Source: G965212025 sp965237985
Lineage (GTDB): Bacteria > Pseudomonadota > Gammaproteobacteria > Poriferisulfidales > Oxydemutatoraceae
Assembly (NCBI GenBank): GCA_965237985.1
Contig: OZ250161.1
Coordinates: 1,922,001-1,986,000, forward strand
Direction: 5' to 3'
DNA: 64,000 bases
Part shown: piece by piece, positions 1 through 8,065 of the stretch
Layout of the letters: the number at the start of each line of letters is the position of its first letter
Position numbering within the stretch: position 1 is the stretch's first letter
Program-made: the position numbers and the translations under genes
The notes under the pieces: generated by a model
Database searches by the model: none
Told to the model about the DNA's origin: nothing
The model's input: the letters and a program-made list of their open reading frames with translations, nothing else

Positions 1-1
1 A

Positions 2-322
2 TTTCATTCCCGATGGGGCTACCATCAACTTGCTTTGACGTGTGCCTTCTTGGAAGTGCTCGCAAAGCTTACCGACACTCATATCGCTAGAAAGCACGGG
101 AAGGTGGTTGCGATGGAAGTCGGTGGGCGTGCAACGTCTGTTCTTGCTCGATTGCGCCAACGTGAGTTGCGTGATGGGGACGTAGAGCTTCTTTTTGATC
201 TGGACGCTTCATTCAAGCAGTGCGGAATCAATCCTGGAACGACGGCGGACTTGTTGCTTGCGGGAGTGTTTGTTACGGGCATCGGTTTTTGCGCAGGGTA
301 CCAGTGGGGTATCGCGTATTGA
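2..322 (+). CDS. CitG-like (triphosphoribosyl-dephospho-CoA synthase family) protein, C-terminal part
   Basis: The 5' end lies outside the window; the frame is open from base 2 to the TGA at 320-322. About 106 C-terminal residues are visible, with an ARKHG motif followed by an alpha-helical region and the end GYQWGIAY. This resembles the C-terminal half of the CitG-like proteins found beside fae in H4MPT-using methylotrophs, where a role in making the ribofuranosyl part of H4MPT has been proposed. The family assignment rests on these motifs and on context, because fae starts 35 bases downstream on the same strand. The precise reaction cannot be read from the sequence. Confidence 0.6.
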   Translation, partial: FHSRWGYHQLALTCAFLEVLAKLTDTHIARKHGKVVAMEVGGRATSVLARLRQRELRDGDVELLFDLDASFKQCGINPGTTADLLLAGVFVTGIGFCAGYQWGIAY

Positions 323-357
323 GGCTGGTGTCTGCTTGAAAAAATGAGGAATTGCCA

Positions 358-879
358 ATGACACAACGTGTGATGGTCGGAGAAGCCCTGGTAAACGACG
401 CGGATCCGTCGGGAACAATGGCGGAAGTAGCCCATGTAGACCTGCTGATTGGTGGCAGGGGTTCAGCTGTTGAATCAGCTTTTTGCAGCGGTCTGGTAAA
501 CAACAAGGATGGATTTACGTCGCTTTTGGCGGTGATAGCTCCCAATTTGCCTTGTAAGCCGAATACCATGCTGTTCAACAAAGTGACCATCAAGGGAGCG
601 AGCCAGGCTCTGCAAATGTTCGGCCCCGCCCAAGTCGCGGTTGCCAAAGCAGTTCAGGACAGTGTGGCCGAAGGGATTATCCCCATGGATCAGGCGGATG
701 ACCTCTTCATTTGCGTTGGTGTTTTTATTCACTGGGAAGCGAAGGATAACGCGGCAATTTATGAAAACAACTACAAAGCAACGAAAGCTTCGATTGAACA
801 TGCTCTGAAAGGTGAACCATCGGCTGCCACAGCGACGGCCGAAAGAGATCAGCACGAGCATCCCTTCAAAGGCTTCTAG
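358..879 (+). CDS. fae: Formaldehyde-activating enzyme
   Basis: Fae condenses formaldehyde with tetrahydromethanopterin to methylene-H4MPT in the cytoplasm, the entry to the H4MPT-linked formaldehyde oxidation pathway. The 173-residue product carries the family core almost unchanged: EVAHVDLLIG with the catalytic His at about residue 26, then NNKDGFTSLLAV, PNLPCKP, TIKGASQALQMFGPAQ and FICVGVFIHWEA. The ATG at 358 is preferred over a TTG two codons upstream because a GAGGA ribosome site sits about 8 bases before it. Compared with common Fae proteins there are a few extra residues (NDADPSGTM) between EALV and EVAH. It lies 35 bases after the CitG-like gene and converges with the hisA-like gene, sharing 4 bases at the stops. 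Confidence 0.95.
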   Translation: MTQRVMVGEALVNDADPSGTMAEVAHVDLLIGGRGSAVESAFCSGLVNNKDGFTSLLAVIAPNLPCKPNTMLFNKVTIKGASQALQMFGPAQVAVAKAVQDSVAEGIIPMDQADDLFICVGVFIHWEAKDNAAIYENNYKATKASIEHALKGEPSAATATAERDQHEHPFKGF

Positions 880-1643
880 CGCTTTGTTCGGGTCGGTTCT
901 TTTGGGCTGATCTCGCGTTTTCCTGATGTGGATGGGTCGGCTTGCAAGGTATTGCAGCCCGGCGTGGCTTGGCGGATGGTTCCCTCGTAGATGGCGCTGG
1001 ATGCCAGTACTCCGTAAGCACCCACCTGCCTAGCCGACAGGATGTCTGCCAGGTTTCGGGTGCCGCCGCCGACAATCAGTTTTCTGCTTTTTGATCTGGG
1101 TGGTGCGCGGAGGATTCTCGTCAGGTCGAGTCCGCATTGTCTGCCGACGTTTCCGAGAGAAAGGAAAATCACTTCGTCTGGCCAGCACGAGCTGTCTGAG
1201 TGGATTTCTACCGGGCCAAGCGGCTTGTTCCGGTGAGCATCAAGAGAAAGTATCCAGCGGCACCCGTGGTCTCGCAACTTTGCCGGGAGTGTTTTGTCAG
1301 TCAGGGTTTCTGTTGCCACGATGGGAATGCACCTGGAACACTTGTTCAGTTTGTGCAGGTCCTGTGAGGTTCTTATTCCCGCATCAAGCCAGAACTCACA
1401 GTCCGGGTAGAGTTCAGTTATCTCCTGGATGGGCCTGCTGTTGGTTTTTCTGCCCTCTATGGCATCAAGGTCGGCGATATAAAATACTTTGAACTTGCCG
1501 TTTTCGCGCATTCTTTTGACGACATCGGCAGGTTCCGAACGAGGGAAATGTGCTGTTTTCACAGGTTGGTAGAGAGTGCGGTTTCCACCGGCGGCTCGCA
1601 CCACCAGGCTTTCTTTCAAATCCAAGGCCGGGATGATCAGCAT
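876..1643 (-). CDS. HisA-like TIM-barrel protein of the H4MPT gene cluster
   Basis: A 255-residue (beta/alpha)8-barrel protein related to HisA. Visible family features are the N-terminal IPALDLKESLVVRA strand, the DLDAIEG motif after strand 3, and the phosphate-binding LIVGGGTRNLAD near the C-terminus. Such HisA-like proteins recur in methylotroph fae/H4MPT clusters and are distinct from the histidine-pathway enzyme; a role in H4MPT or methanofuran synthesis is inferred from context only. The internal ATG at 1643 (MLIIPALDL) is preferred because homology begins there. The last 20 or so residues are charged and unlike HisA. It could be a true HisA, but no other his genes are nearby. Confidence 0.75.
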   Translation of the reverse strand: MLIIPALDLKESLVVRAAGGNRTLYQPVKTAHFPRSEPADVVKRMRENGKFKVFYIADLDAIEGRKTNSRPIQEITELYPDCEFWLDAGIRTSQDLHKLNKCSRCIPIVATETLTDKTLPAKLRDHGCRWILSLDAHRNKPLGPVEIHSDSSCWPDEVIFLSLGNVGRQCGLDLTRILRAPPRSKSRKLIVGGGTRNLADILSARQVGAYGVLASSAIYEGTIRQATPGCNTLQADPSTSGKREISPKEPTRTKR

Positions 1644-1737
1644 GGCGAGGGGTATTCCGCAGGTGGAACAGGGCAACCTGTAAATCGCGCGTTTTCGCAG
1701 TGCCGCCCGGTGACATGAATCATGGTTTCAGGATACC

Positions 1738-2706
1738 GTGAAAATCTTGGTTTTTGAATTCTTTACCGGGGTGGCGCACACCGACTTGAGCTTGGGAGAA
1801 GCAGCATATCGGGAAGCGGACTTGATGACCAGCGCTTTGTGTGGTGATCTGGCTGCCCTGGCAGATGTTGAAGTCAGCGTGTTTCGTGATGCCAGATTGC
1901 CAAGTTTGGATCTCGATATCTCAATTTTACCGACTACGGTCGGCGAAGACTGGTTTGTACGCCTGGAAAACGAACTGCCTGAGTTTGACGCCTTCTGGCC
2001 GGTAGTCCCGGAATCCTGGGGATTGTTGGAAAAAGTGTCAGCCTTATGTGAAAGCAAAGGCAAGTTGTTGCTCAATTCTGCTGCCAGTGCCGTAGCCGTG
2101 ACGGCAAGCAAATATCGGACCTCCCAGATACTGGGTTGTCATCACGTACCCTGTATTTTTACGACATTATTCAGATACAAGCCACATCCATCTGGTCCGG
2201 TGGTTGTTAAGCCAGATGATGGGTTTTCCTCTGGAATGACCCGTGTTTATTCATCCAGTTCAGAGGTCGACAGTGATATACCCGGAACGCACGTTGTGCA
2301 ACCATACGTTTCTGGAGATCCGGCGAGTCTCAGCGTGGTGGCGGGAGAGAGACAGTGCTGTCTGGTGGGCATCAATCGCCAAACCATGGAACGGAAAGGG
2401 AAAGAGTTGCACTTGCGTCGTTGCGGGGTCAATGTATACACTGCACTGGGACGAGACCGTTTCCAGCCTTTGGTGGAGGAAATTCGTGCAGTCATCCCCG
2501 GTTTGCAAGGTTTTTTTGGGGTTGACATCATATTACAGAAGCGAAAAACGATCGTTGTGGAAATTAATCCGCGACTGACTTTTCCCTACGTGAAGCTAAG
2601 CGATTCCCTGGGGGTGAATGTCGCTGGGTTGGTTTTGAAAGCCATGACCGGCCAACACTTTGAGCAGCCATCGTTTCGGCACGCCAGACCGTTTGATATT
2701 TCATGA
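1738..2706 (+). CDS. mfnD: ATP-grasp ligase, MfnD-like (methanofuran side chain)
   Basis: A 322-residue ATP-grasp enzyme. The ATP-binding strand GPVVVKPDDGFSSGM is near residue 153, and the metal-binding VVEINPRLTFPYVKLSD near residue 273 has the E-x-N pair of ATP-grasp folds. MfnD in methanogens joins glutamate to tyramine during methanofuran synthesis. Methylotroph methylofuran is reported to contain tyrosine instead of tyramine, so the substrate here may be tyrosine (inference). The start is GTG (MKILVFEFFTG). The stop overlaps the ATG of the next gene as ATGA, so the two are translationally coupled, and the run of mfnD-, mfnF-, pabB- and mfnE-like genes forms one operon. Confidence 0.75.
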   Translation: MKILVFEFFTGVAHTDLSLGEAAYREADLMTSALCGDLAALADVEVSVFRDARLPSLDLDISILPTTVGEDWFVRLENELPEFDAFWPVVPESWGLLEKVSALCESKGKLLLNSAASAVAVTASKYRTSQILGCHHVPCIFTTLFRYKPHPSGPVVVKPDDGFSSGMTRVYSSSSEVDSDIPGTHVVQPYVSGDPASLSVVAGERQCCLVGINRQTMERKGKELHLRRCGVNVYTALGRDRFQPLVEEIRAVIPGLQGFFGVDIILQKRKTIVVEINPRLTFPYVKLSDSLGVNVAGLVLKAMTGQHFEQPSFRHARPFDIS

Positions 2707-3740
2707 GTATTTCTTATACAGGCTGGGATGTTGGTGGCGCGCATCTGAAAGCCGCGAAGCTTGTTGCTGATACATCCTTCTCCCTGGTTAAACAATTGCA
2801 TTGCCCTTTGTGGCAGGGAATGTCAAATCTTGAGCAGGCGGTGGACACAGTGCTACGCTCGACGGATAGTGAGGGGAACCGGCATGTCGTGACGATGAGT
2901 GGGGAGATGGCGGACTGTTTTCCCGATCGCAATGCCGGGGTGCGAGCCATTCTTTCCTGTCTTTGTGGACATCTTGGCAGTGAGTATGCAGTGTATTCCT
3001 GCCGTTCCGGGCTACTTGACCGGGCCGAAGCCGTTAAACGAACTGCGGAAGTGGCTTCTGCAAACTGGCATGCCACCGGCAGCATGTTGGCCGGAAAACT
3101 GCATTCCGGTTTGCTTGTGGATGTTGGGAGTACGACGACTGACTTGGTTCCTTTTGCGAATGCCAAAGTCACAACAACGGCAGAAAATGACAGCCAGCGT
3201 CTGGCCTGCGGCGAACTGCTGTACACGGGAGTTGTGCGCACCTCCTTGTTGTCGCTGGCTGGTTCCTGTTTCTTTATGGGCTCAAGGATGCCTCTGGTCG
3301 CGGAGGCTTTTGCGACCATGTCTGATGTTTGGCGAATTCTGGGGGATTTACCGGCCACCGCTGACCAGTGTCCGAGCTGTGACGGTGCACCAAAAACAAA
3401 ATCAGGGAGTGCTCGCAGGCTGGCTCGGATGTTTGCCCAAGACTACGATGGAGATTTTCAAAAATGGCATGCCGTCGCAACTTTTTTTGCGCGCGTGCAG
3501 ACACATCGCATCAAGCGGGCTATTCTGGCTTTGTCAGTCCGACCGAGAACCGCTGAGAATGCTCCACTGGTAGGGGCAGGAACCGGCCGCTTTCTGGTGC
3601 GGCGCATTGCTCAGGAAATCGGTCGTGCCTACTTGGAATTTTCAGATTGTGTGAGTGCCGGTCGTTTGCAAAGCGAAAGAGTAAGTGAACATGCCAGTGC
3701 TGTGGCAGTGGCAGTATTGTTGAGAGACCAGTTTGCCTGA
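2703..3740 (+). CDS. mfnF: Hydantoinase/oxoprolinase-type protein, MfnF-like
   Basis: 345 residues of the ASKHA-fold hydantoinase/oxoprolinase type, known in this context as the H4MPT-linked C1 transfer pathway protein. MfnF couples the aminomethylfuran diphosphate to the tyramine or tyrosine moiety of methanofuran. Visible are the N-terminal GWDVGGAHLKAAKL loop, the second phosphate loop LLVDVGSTTTDLVP at about residues 137-150, and a late glycine-rich VGAGTGRFLVRRI. The start overlaps mfnD (ATGA) and the stop overlaps the TTG start of pabB. Length and motif order are normal for the family. Assignment as mfnF rests on these motifs plus flanking mfnD-, mfnE- and mfnB-like genes. Confidence 0.78.
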   Translation: MSISYTGWDVGGAHLKAAKLVADTSFSLVKQLHCPLWQGMSNLEQAVDTVLRSTDSEGNRHVVTMSGEMADCFPDRNAGVRAILSCLCGHLGSEYAVYSCRSGLLDRAEAVKRTAEVASANWHATGSMLAGKLHSGLLVDVGSTTTDLVPFANAKVTTTAENDSQRLACGELLYTGVVRTSLLSLAGSCFFMGSRMPLVAEAFATMSDVWRILGDLPATADQCPSCDGAPKTKSGSARRLARMFAQDYDGDFQKWHAVATFFARVQTHRIKRAILALSVRPRTAENAPLVGAGTGRFLVRRIAQEIGRAYLEFSDCVSAGRLQSERVSEHASAVAVAVLLRDQFA

Positions 3741-5121
3741 AGGGCTGCTAACCGAAAGAATTCCCTATTTTCCGGATAGCGCCGTTCTGTTTGAGCGAAT
3801 TTCCGCTTTGCCAGGTGCGGTGTTTTTAGACAGTGGGAACTGTCGGGGAGGTCTTGATTTCTTCGCGGCGCAGCCTGAGATCTTTCTGGTCAGCCACAAT
3901 TCTCGTACCAAGGTGTGGCGAAATGGCATTGCCAAAATCTGGCATGACCAGGACCCTATCGTGTTGTTGGCTTCCCTGCTTGACCCGCCTCTGCCGCAGG
4001 CTGAGTTACCTTTTTTGACCGGAGCGATAGGGTTTGTCAGCTACGACTATGGTCGTTGCCTGGAAAAGATGCCGAACCTGGCGACAGATACGCAGCAATT
4101 GCCAGATATGGCATTCGGCATTTATGACTGGGTGGTGGTGGTGGATCATCATGAACGGATGGCGGTGCTGCTTGGCTTGCCTGGTGCCAGCGAAAAAAGA
4201 TTTAACCAGGCCCGCCGGCTTTTGAAGAAAATTGGTTCGCGAGCATATTCATCTCCTTTCATGGCAAGGGCGGAACTGCGTTCGAACATGAGCAGGGAAG
4301 AATATTTGCGCAAGTTTGACGCGGTTATGAAATACATTCGTGAGGGCGATTGTTACCAAGTGAATCTGGCTCAGAAATTCAGTATCGAAGTTTCGGGAGA
4401 TGCGTGGCTGGCTTACCGGAAGCTTCGTGAATTGAGTCCTGCCCCTTACTCCGCCTACCTGAACTGCGGGACCTTGGAACTACTTTGCGTTTCCCCGGAA
4501 AAATTTTTGAGCTCTCGCTCCGGAAACGTGACGACCAGTCCCATCAAGGGGACACGCCCGCGCTTCAAGGATGAGGCGCTGGACACGGCAGCACTTAGAG
4601 AACTGCAAAACAGTGAAAAAGACCGGGCGGAAAACCTGATGATTGTGGATCTTCTAAGGAATGATGTCAGTAAAAGCTGTTGTTACGGATCAGTGAAAGT
4701 TCACGATCTTTTCAAGCTGGAAAGCTACGCCAACGTTCACCATCTGGTCAGTACGGTCAAGGGGCGTCTGGCACCGCAGAAAAACGTTTTTGATTTGCTG
4801 CTTGGCTGTTTCCCGGGAGGTTCGGTCACTGGTGCTCCCAAGGTGCGGGCCATGGAAATTATTGAAGAGCTTGAGCCGCATCGGCGCGGTGTCTATTGCG
4901 GCGCGATTGGTTATTTCAGTCGTTGTGGTGGTATGGAGTTCAACATTGCCATCCGAACCGCTGTGCATAAAAACGGCGAATTTGTTTTTTATGGCGGTGG
5001 TGGGCTGGTTGCGGATTCGAACGGCCCGGCTGAATACCAGGAAACCTTGGACAAGGTGTCGCCTTTTTTTCATTTGCTTGGCAGGTCTGCTGAAAAGTTC
5101 CTCGACGGTCAAGGCAAATGA
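3733..5121 (+). CDS. pabB: Aminodeoxychorismate synthase component I
   Basis: A 462-residue chorismate-binding enzyme that adds ammonia to chorismate on the way to 4-aminobenzoate. The N-terminal domain has GAIGFVSYDYGR; the chorismate domain has PIKGTRPR (Lys near residue 274), the SEKDRAENLMIVDLLRND block and GGSVTGAPK. PIKGT rather than PIAGT is characteristic of PabB as opposed to TrpE. 4-Aminobenzoate feeds both folate and H4MPT, which fits its place inside the C1-cofactor operon. The start is probably the TTG at 3733, overlapping the mfnF stop; the reading continues with EGLLTERIPYFPD. The stop overlaps the next ATG by 4 bases. Confidence 0.92.
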   Translation: MPEGLLTERIPYFPDSAVLFERISALPGAVFLDSGNCRGGLDFFAAQPEIFLVSHNSRTKVWRNGIAKIWHDQDPIVLLASLLDPPLPQAELPFLTGAIGFVSYDYGRCLEKMPNLATDTQQLPDMAFGIYDWVVVVDHHERMAVLLGLPGASEKRFNQARRLLKKIGSRAYSSPFMARAELRSNMSREEYLRKFDAVMKYIREGDCYQVNLAQKFSIEVSGDAWLAYRKLRELSPAPYSAYLNCGTLELLCVSPEKFLSSRSGNVTTSPIKGTRPRFKDEALDTAALRELQNSEKDRAENLMIVDLLRNDVSKSCCYGSVKVHDLFKLESYANVHHLVSTVKGRLAPQKNVFDLLLGCFPGGSVTGAPKVRAMEIIEELEPHRRGVYCGAIGYFSRCGGMEFNIAIRTAVHKNGEFVFYGGGGLVADSNGPAEYQETLDKVSPFFHLLGRSAEKFLDGQGK

Positions 5122-5702
5122 GCGACCGCAGGGACTCCGTGAACAGAGGCGCGAACAAATTATGGGTGCTCAAGGTTGGTGGCAGCCTGTTCTATCGTGA
5201 TGATCTGATTCGGCTTGTCGGGCATGTTGCCGATATGACTTGTCCACCCGTAGTGGTTCCCGGTGGTGGCCCCTTTGCACATCAGGTACGTTCGGCACAA
5301 CGGCTGTTGCCTTTCGGCGCTCAGGCGGCACATCGAATGGCAGTGCTGGGCATGCACCAGTATGGTTACATGATTGCGGACTTGGCAGGACTGAAAACAA
5401 CGGACAGCGTGGCAGCGTTACGGGGCGGTGAGGTATATTTGCCCCCTGTTGAAGTGGTCGCAAAAGCTTTGCCGGCAAGCTGGGCGGTTACTTCCGATTC
5501 TATTGCTGCCTGGCTGGCTCTGGAAATCAAAGCGGATTGCCTAGTTCTGTTAAAGCCGGTTGCAAAAAGTCGGGCTGGCAGTGATGACTCTCTGGTTGAT
5601 GAATATTTCTCCGTGCTTTCTGCTCGTGGATTGTCCCACAAAGTGCTTGCTGCGGATGAGTGGCTTGAGTTTCAGTCACATGAAGTGCCTGTGGGAAACT
5701 GA
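5118..5702 (+). CDS. mfnE: Amino acid kinase-family protein, MfnE-like
   Basis: A short (194-residue) member of the amino acid kinase fold. It has the N-terminal LKVGGSLF nucleotide loop, VVPGGGPFAHQVR, and a late DCLVLLKPVAKS strand. MfnE phosphorylates aminomethylfuran phosphate to the diphosphate used by MfnF in methanofuran synthesis; the position directly downstream of mfnD-, mfnF- and pabB-like genes supports that role. The ATG overlaps the pabB stop (ATGA). It is the last gene of this plus-strand operon. Downstream the sequence enters the 177-bp tandem array, which separates it from the oppositely oriented mfnB. Confidence 0.72.
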   Translation: MSDRRDSVNRGANKLWVLKVGGSLFYRDDLIRLVGHVADMTCPPVVVPGGGPFAHQVRSAQRLLPFGAQAAHRMAVLGMHQYGYMIADLAGLKTTDSVAALRGGEVYLPPVEVVAKALPASWAVTSDSIAAWLALEIKADCLVLLKPVAKSRAGSDDSLVDEYFSVLSARGLSHKVLAADEWLEFQSHEVPVGN

Positions 5703-5795
5703 TTTCGGGGGTGAGATCGGAAATATATTCATGATTGCGGCGCGTAATTCGGGTTTTTGTTTCCAGTCCAAATGCTTGAAGGGAAGCTCCATGCA

Positions 5796-6848
5796 CTCTC
5801 AAAACCAGTTCATCGCCCGGGCTGAGGAGGACACATATATGAGTGGGTCAGCGGCTGGAATGATCTCGCCTGTCTGGCGTGGTCAGTCTGGTCGCTTTTG
5901 GTGGCTGAGTTCAGCTGCGTGTCTTGATGATTCGTTCGTCTGGTCAAGCAGTGATTTGATCTGCTTTGCCACGCTCTCAAAACCAGTTCATCGCCTGGGC
6001 TGAGGAGGACACATTATGAGTGGGTCAGCGGCTGGAATGATCTCGCCTGTCTGGCGTGGTCAGCCTGGTCGCTTTTGGTGGCTGAGTTCAGCTGCGTGTC
6101 TTGATGATTCGTTCGTCTGGTCAAGCAGTGATTTGATCTGCTTTGCCACGCTCTCAAAACCAGTTCATCGCCTGGGCTGAGGAGGACACATTATGAGTGG
6201 GTCAGCGGCTGGAATGATCTCGCCTGTCTGGCGTGGTCAGCCTGGTCGCTTTTGGTGGCTGAGTTCAGCTGCGTGTCTTGATGATTCGTTCGTCTGGTCA
6301 AGCAGTGATTTGATCTGCTTTGCCACGCTCTCAAAACCAGTTCATCGCCTGGGCTGAGGAGGACACATTATGAGTGGGTCAGCGGCTGGAATGATCTCGC
6401 CTGTCTGGCGTGGTCAGCCTGGTCGCTTTTGGTGGCTGAGTTCAGCTGCGTGTCTTGATGATTCGTTCGTCTGGTCAAGCAGTGATTTGATCTGCTTTGC
6501 CACGCTCTCAAAACCAGTTCATCGCCTGGGCTGAGGAGGACACATTGTGAGTGGGTCAGCGGCTGGAATGTTCTCGCCTGTCTGGCGTGGTCAGCCTGGT
6601 CGCTTTTGGTGGCTGAGTTCGGCTGCGTGTCTTGATGATTCGTTCGTCTGGTCAAGCAGTGATTTGATCTGCTTTGCCACGCTCTCAAAACCAGTTCATC
6701 GCCCGGGCTGAGGAGGACACATTATGAGTGGGTCAGCGGCTGGAATGATCTCGCCTGTCTGGTGTGATCAGCCTGGTCGCTTTTGGTGGCTGAGTTCAGC
6801 TGCGTGTCTTGATGATTCGTTCGTCTGGTCAAGCAGTGATTTGATCTG
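5796..6848. repeat. Six tandem 177-bp repeats containing the 3' end of mfnB
   Basis: The phrase GAGGAGGACACA recurs at 5824, 6002, 6179, 6356, 6533 and 6710, a period of 177 bases (the first copy has one extra base in CACATATATG). Copies differ by only a few bases. On the minus strand each unit carries the last roughly 27 codons of mfnB including its stop, followed by downstream non-coding sequence. The copy at 6710-6848 is part of the intact mfnB gene. Because 177 is a multiple of 3, repetitive open frames arise on both strands; I see no evidence they are genes. No spacers between units, so this is not a CRISPR. Confidence 0.93.
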
Positions 6849-7499
6849 TTTCACCGACTCAACGCAAATGGTTCCGGAGCGCAAATGGTTGGTGCACAAT
6901 GCGGTTCTGAACCCCAGATAGTCCGGCCCCAGCGTCGCAAGAGCTTTTACGTCTTCCAGCTTTAGCGAACCCGCTATTCCACAAAAAAGTGAATGGGTGT
7001 GTGCCTGCCTGATAAAAGCGGCAAGCTGTTTTCGCGTCAACAGAGTTCGTACGCTTCCGGCATTTTTGTCAGCGGTGTCCAACATCACTCCGGCAAACCC
7101 GGATTGTTTCAGTATCGTACACGGACCTTCAAAATCTACCAGCCTGTCGGCGAACAACACACCGACCGTGGGAATTTGCGAGGTGACCTGACATAGCGCA
7201 CCGGGATAGGTTTCCAGGTAGAGGGGAGAGAAAAAGCCCACTTTGACAAAATCGACTCCGGTGGTCACCAGTGCCCGGACTTTTTCAATTGCCGGTCCCG
7301 GATGTGCCGGTAAATTCCCTGCGGTGGCACTGACTTTGATGCGTTTGTCGACCAGAGCCACTACCTTTCGTATCACGTCGATGTCTAGAGCACCGAGAGC
7401 GCCGTCGGCAGGGTCTTTCAGATCCAGCACGTCCACCGACAGATCAAGAATGGTTTGCGTTTCTGAAATGCTGCGAACGCTGGCCAGCAGGCCGGTCAC
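6768..7499 (-). CDS. mfnB: (5-Formylfuran-3-yl)methyl phosphate synthase, MfnB-like
   Basis: MfnB (former DUF556) makes the furan precursor of methanofuran from two molecules of glyceraldehyde 3-phosphate. The 243-residue product has GLLASVRS at the N-terminus, DVLDLKDPADGALGALD with the expected active-site Lys near residue 28, KVSATAGNLP, and GVDFVKVGFFS. The GTG at 7499 overlaps the stop of the DUF447 gene (GTGA), so it is preferred over the upstream in-frame ATG at 7550. It is the last gene of a minus-strand operon with DUF447 and the DHPS-like gene. Its final codons are repeated six times downstream as a tandem array. Confidence 0.87.
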   Translation of the reverse strand: MTGLLASVRSISETQTILDLSVDVLDLKDPADGALGALDIDVIRKVVALVDKRIKVSATAGNLPAHPGPAIEKVRALVTTGVDFVKVGFFSPLYLETYPGALCQVTSQIPTVGVLFADRLVDFEGPCTILKQSGFAGVMLDTADKNAGSVRTLLTRKQLAAFIRQAHTHSLFCGIAGSLKLEDVKALATLGPDYLGFRTALCTNHLRSGTICVESVKQIKSLLDQTNESSRHAAELSHQKRPG

Positions 7500-8065
7500 G
7501 ATGGTTGTGTTTCCTGGCTGTGGGTTTCTATTTTTTCCATTAGCCAGCACCAGGCGGCCTGTTCATTTTCGCCTGCGGTTTTTTCCATCATGGGACGGAG
7601 AAAACTCACTCCCCGCCGGATCTCTTCCATTGGCAATCTGTGCAATCGGCTCACCAGTATTGCCAGTTCGATAATTGCGGACTGTGCGCGATTAAAGCCT
7701 TGGAAAGCACGGTGAACTTTTTCGTAAATCGGTTGGCAAACGAACGTAGGCCTTGTTTCATTTTCCAAAATTTTCTCTACCTGAATTTCGGTGTGAGCAA
7801 GCGCGCAATCCAGACGTTTTACCGGCAACACATCGGCGGCGACCAATGGCCAGTCCAAGTGTCCCGTGATGCACCCGGAAAAAACTCTGACATCGTCGGT
7901 GCGGTTAATGACGGCGTATTTTTCCCGCCTGAGGTTTTCATGTGTTTGTGATGGCAGGAACGGTGACAGAAGCCATCCCTGCGGAGCCAGCCGTACCCCA
8001 AGCGGGGTGATATGAGTGCTACTGTCAATATTCGTGGTGGTGACAATCGTTTCCAGGATTTTCAT
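7496..8065 (-). CDS. DUF447-family protein of the H4MPT cluster
   Basis: A 189-residue protein that matches the DUF447 family in its N-terminal pattern (ETIVTTTN, then ITPLGVRL), a central YAVINRTDDVRVF, and ESGSN-free C-terminal helices. Family members are split-barrel, flavin-reductase-like proteins that co-occur with H4MPT genes in methanogens and methylotrophs; their reaction is not established as far as I know. The ATG at 8065 overlaps the stop of the DHPS-like gene (ATGA) and its own stop overlaps the mfnB start, so all three are coupled. The longer frame upstream (to 8143) lies inside the DHPS gene and is not used. Confidence 0.75.
   Translation of the reverse strand: MKILETIVTTTNIDSSTHITPLGVRLAPQGWLLSPFLPSQTHENLRREKYAVINRTDDVRVFSGCITGHLDWPLVAADVLPVKRLDCALAHTEIQVEKILENETRPTFVCQPIYEKVHRAFQGFNRAQSAIIELAILVSRLHRLPMEEIRRGVSFLRPMMEKTAGENEQAAWCWLMEKIETHSQETQPS

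Noticed and set aside
5796..6848. Array considered as a CRISPR or as genes for short repeated peptides
   Set aside because: Units are 177 bp, contiguous, without variable spacers. They are copies of the mfnB 3' end with its stop.
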